From contig JAEYNS010000283.1 of the NCBI GenBank assembly GCA_023412435.1, forward strand, positions 1-5,572: a stretch of 5,572 nucleotides of DNA, written 5' to 3'. Both the position numbers and the translations under genes were made by a program. This document shows positions 5,368 through 5,572 of this stretch, piece after piece; position 1 is the stretch's first letter; each line of letters starts with the position of its first letter. Below the pieces are notes generated by a model that saw only the letters and a program-made list of their open reading frames with translations, was not told the DNA's origin and searched no databases. The stretch comes from Actinomycetes bacterium. Lineage in GTDB: Bacteria > Actinomycetota > Actinomycetes > Propionibacteriales > Propionibacteriaceae.

Positions 5368-5404
5368 CGGTCACTCCTCTCGTTCTTCGTGTGCCGATGA
5401 CCCG

Positions 5405-5435
5405 ACGCTAAAGGTTCACGTAACGTGAAGGTCAA
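5405..5435 (-). promoter_or_regulatory. MerR-type promoter/operator of the yqeY-like gene
   Basis: On the minus strand, a -35 TTGACC (5435-5430) and a -10-like TAGCGT (5410-5405) are separated by 19 bases, longer than the optimal 17. The spacer begins with a perfect 15-bp palindrome, TTCACGTTACGTGAA (5429-5415). A dyad inside an overlong spacer is the hallmark of promoters activated by MerR-family proteins, which twist the DNA to realign the two hexamers. The TGA stop of the upstream HEAT-repeat gene lies within the -35 hexamer. The transcript start would be roughly 30 bases before the yqeY ATG. Confidence 0.65.
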
Positions 5436-5572
5436 TCCCCGGCTCCCAGGCGTTCGAGAACCTCGGACGCCTGCTCCCGGACGGCAGGCTCGGCGTCGGC
5501 CAGCCGGGCCTCGACCGCCGGCGCCGCGCCGGGGCCCAGCGCGACCAGGGCGTCGGTGACATCCCGGGCCGC
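5432..5572 (-). CDS. C-terminal end of a HEAT-repeat protein (partial, N-terminus off right edge)
   Basis: Only the last 46 codons and the TGA are visible. The peptide ends with VEARLADAEPAVREQASEVL then ERLGAGD, preceded by VTDALVALGPGAAPA. This is the helix-turn-helix pattern of HEAT/armadillo-type repeats: a helix with Ala-Leu spacing, then D-x-x-x-x-V-R, then a second helix ending LERLGA. HEAT repeats are protein-protein interaction scaffolds. Actinobacteria have regulators with an N-terminal MerR helix-turn-helix and C-terminal HEAT repeats. Given the MerR-type site directly downstream, this could be such a regulator, but its N-terminus is not in the window. A phycobilisome-lyase-like or other HEAT protein is equally possible from the sequence alone. 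Confidence 0.7.
   Translation of the reverse strand, partial: AARDVTDALVALGPGAAPAVEARLADAEPAVREQASEVLERLGAGD

Noticed and set aside
4760..5374. Minus-strand frame of 204 codons overlapping the yqeY-like gene
   Set aside because: It is a different frame over the yqeY-like gene with an Arg/Pro-rich shadow peptide, and it crosses the hairpin between convergent genes.

Overview
The window is very GC-rich, with G/C in almost every third codon position. It also has short leaderless-looking promoters, a two-cysteine Q-loop in CydA and a BlaI-type repressor. Together these point to a high-GC actinobacterium. A Propionibacteriales/Nocardioidaceae-like genome would fit, but that is an inference from style and was not tested.

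Left part (1-4117, minus strand): a cytochrome bd operon read right to left, cydA - cydB - cydD. CydA and CydB form the quinol oxidase. CydD is one half of the ABC transporter needed to assemble it, and it is cut by the left edge exactly at its Walker B aspartate. The genes are tightly packed: the cydB Shine-Dalgarno overlaps the cydA stop, and the cydB stop and cydD start share one base. A roughly 60-bp palindromic REP-like element with atypical codons lies in frame inside the CydD linker.

Middle (4118-4228): a 110-bp divergent control region between cydA and a short BlaI/MecI-type repressor gene. Two copies of a 17-bp box, TACTAC-N4-TGTCGKA, lie 55 bp apart, one at each promoter. Both genes look leaderless (TAnnnT, six bases, start codon). 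I infer that the repressor controls both itself and cytochrome bd. The repressor lacks the C-terminal stretch where staphylococcal BlaI/MecI is cut, and no blaR1 gene lies beside it.

Right part (4550-5572): a spacer full of short inverted repeats, a 64-aa Arg/Ala-rich small ORF with a good ribosome binding site, and a strong hairpin between convergent genes. Then comes a short YqeY-like gene on the minus strand, and finally the 3' end of a HEAT-repeat gene at the right edge. The yqeY-like promoter has a 15-bp perfect palindrome inside a 19-bp -35/-10 spacer, which is MerR-type architecture. The HEAT-repeat gene could be a MerR-HEAT regulator of this promoter, but its N-terminus is outside the window.

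The most interesting material is the BlaI-cyd control region, the REP-like insert in cydD, the MerR-type yqeY promoter, and the covarying hairpin family around the small ORF. No tRNA, rRNA, CRISPR array, insertion sequence or phage gene was seen.
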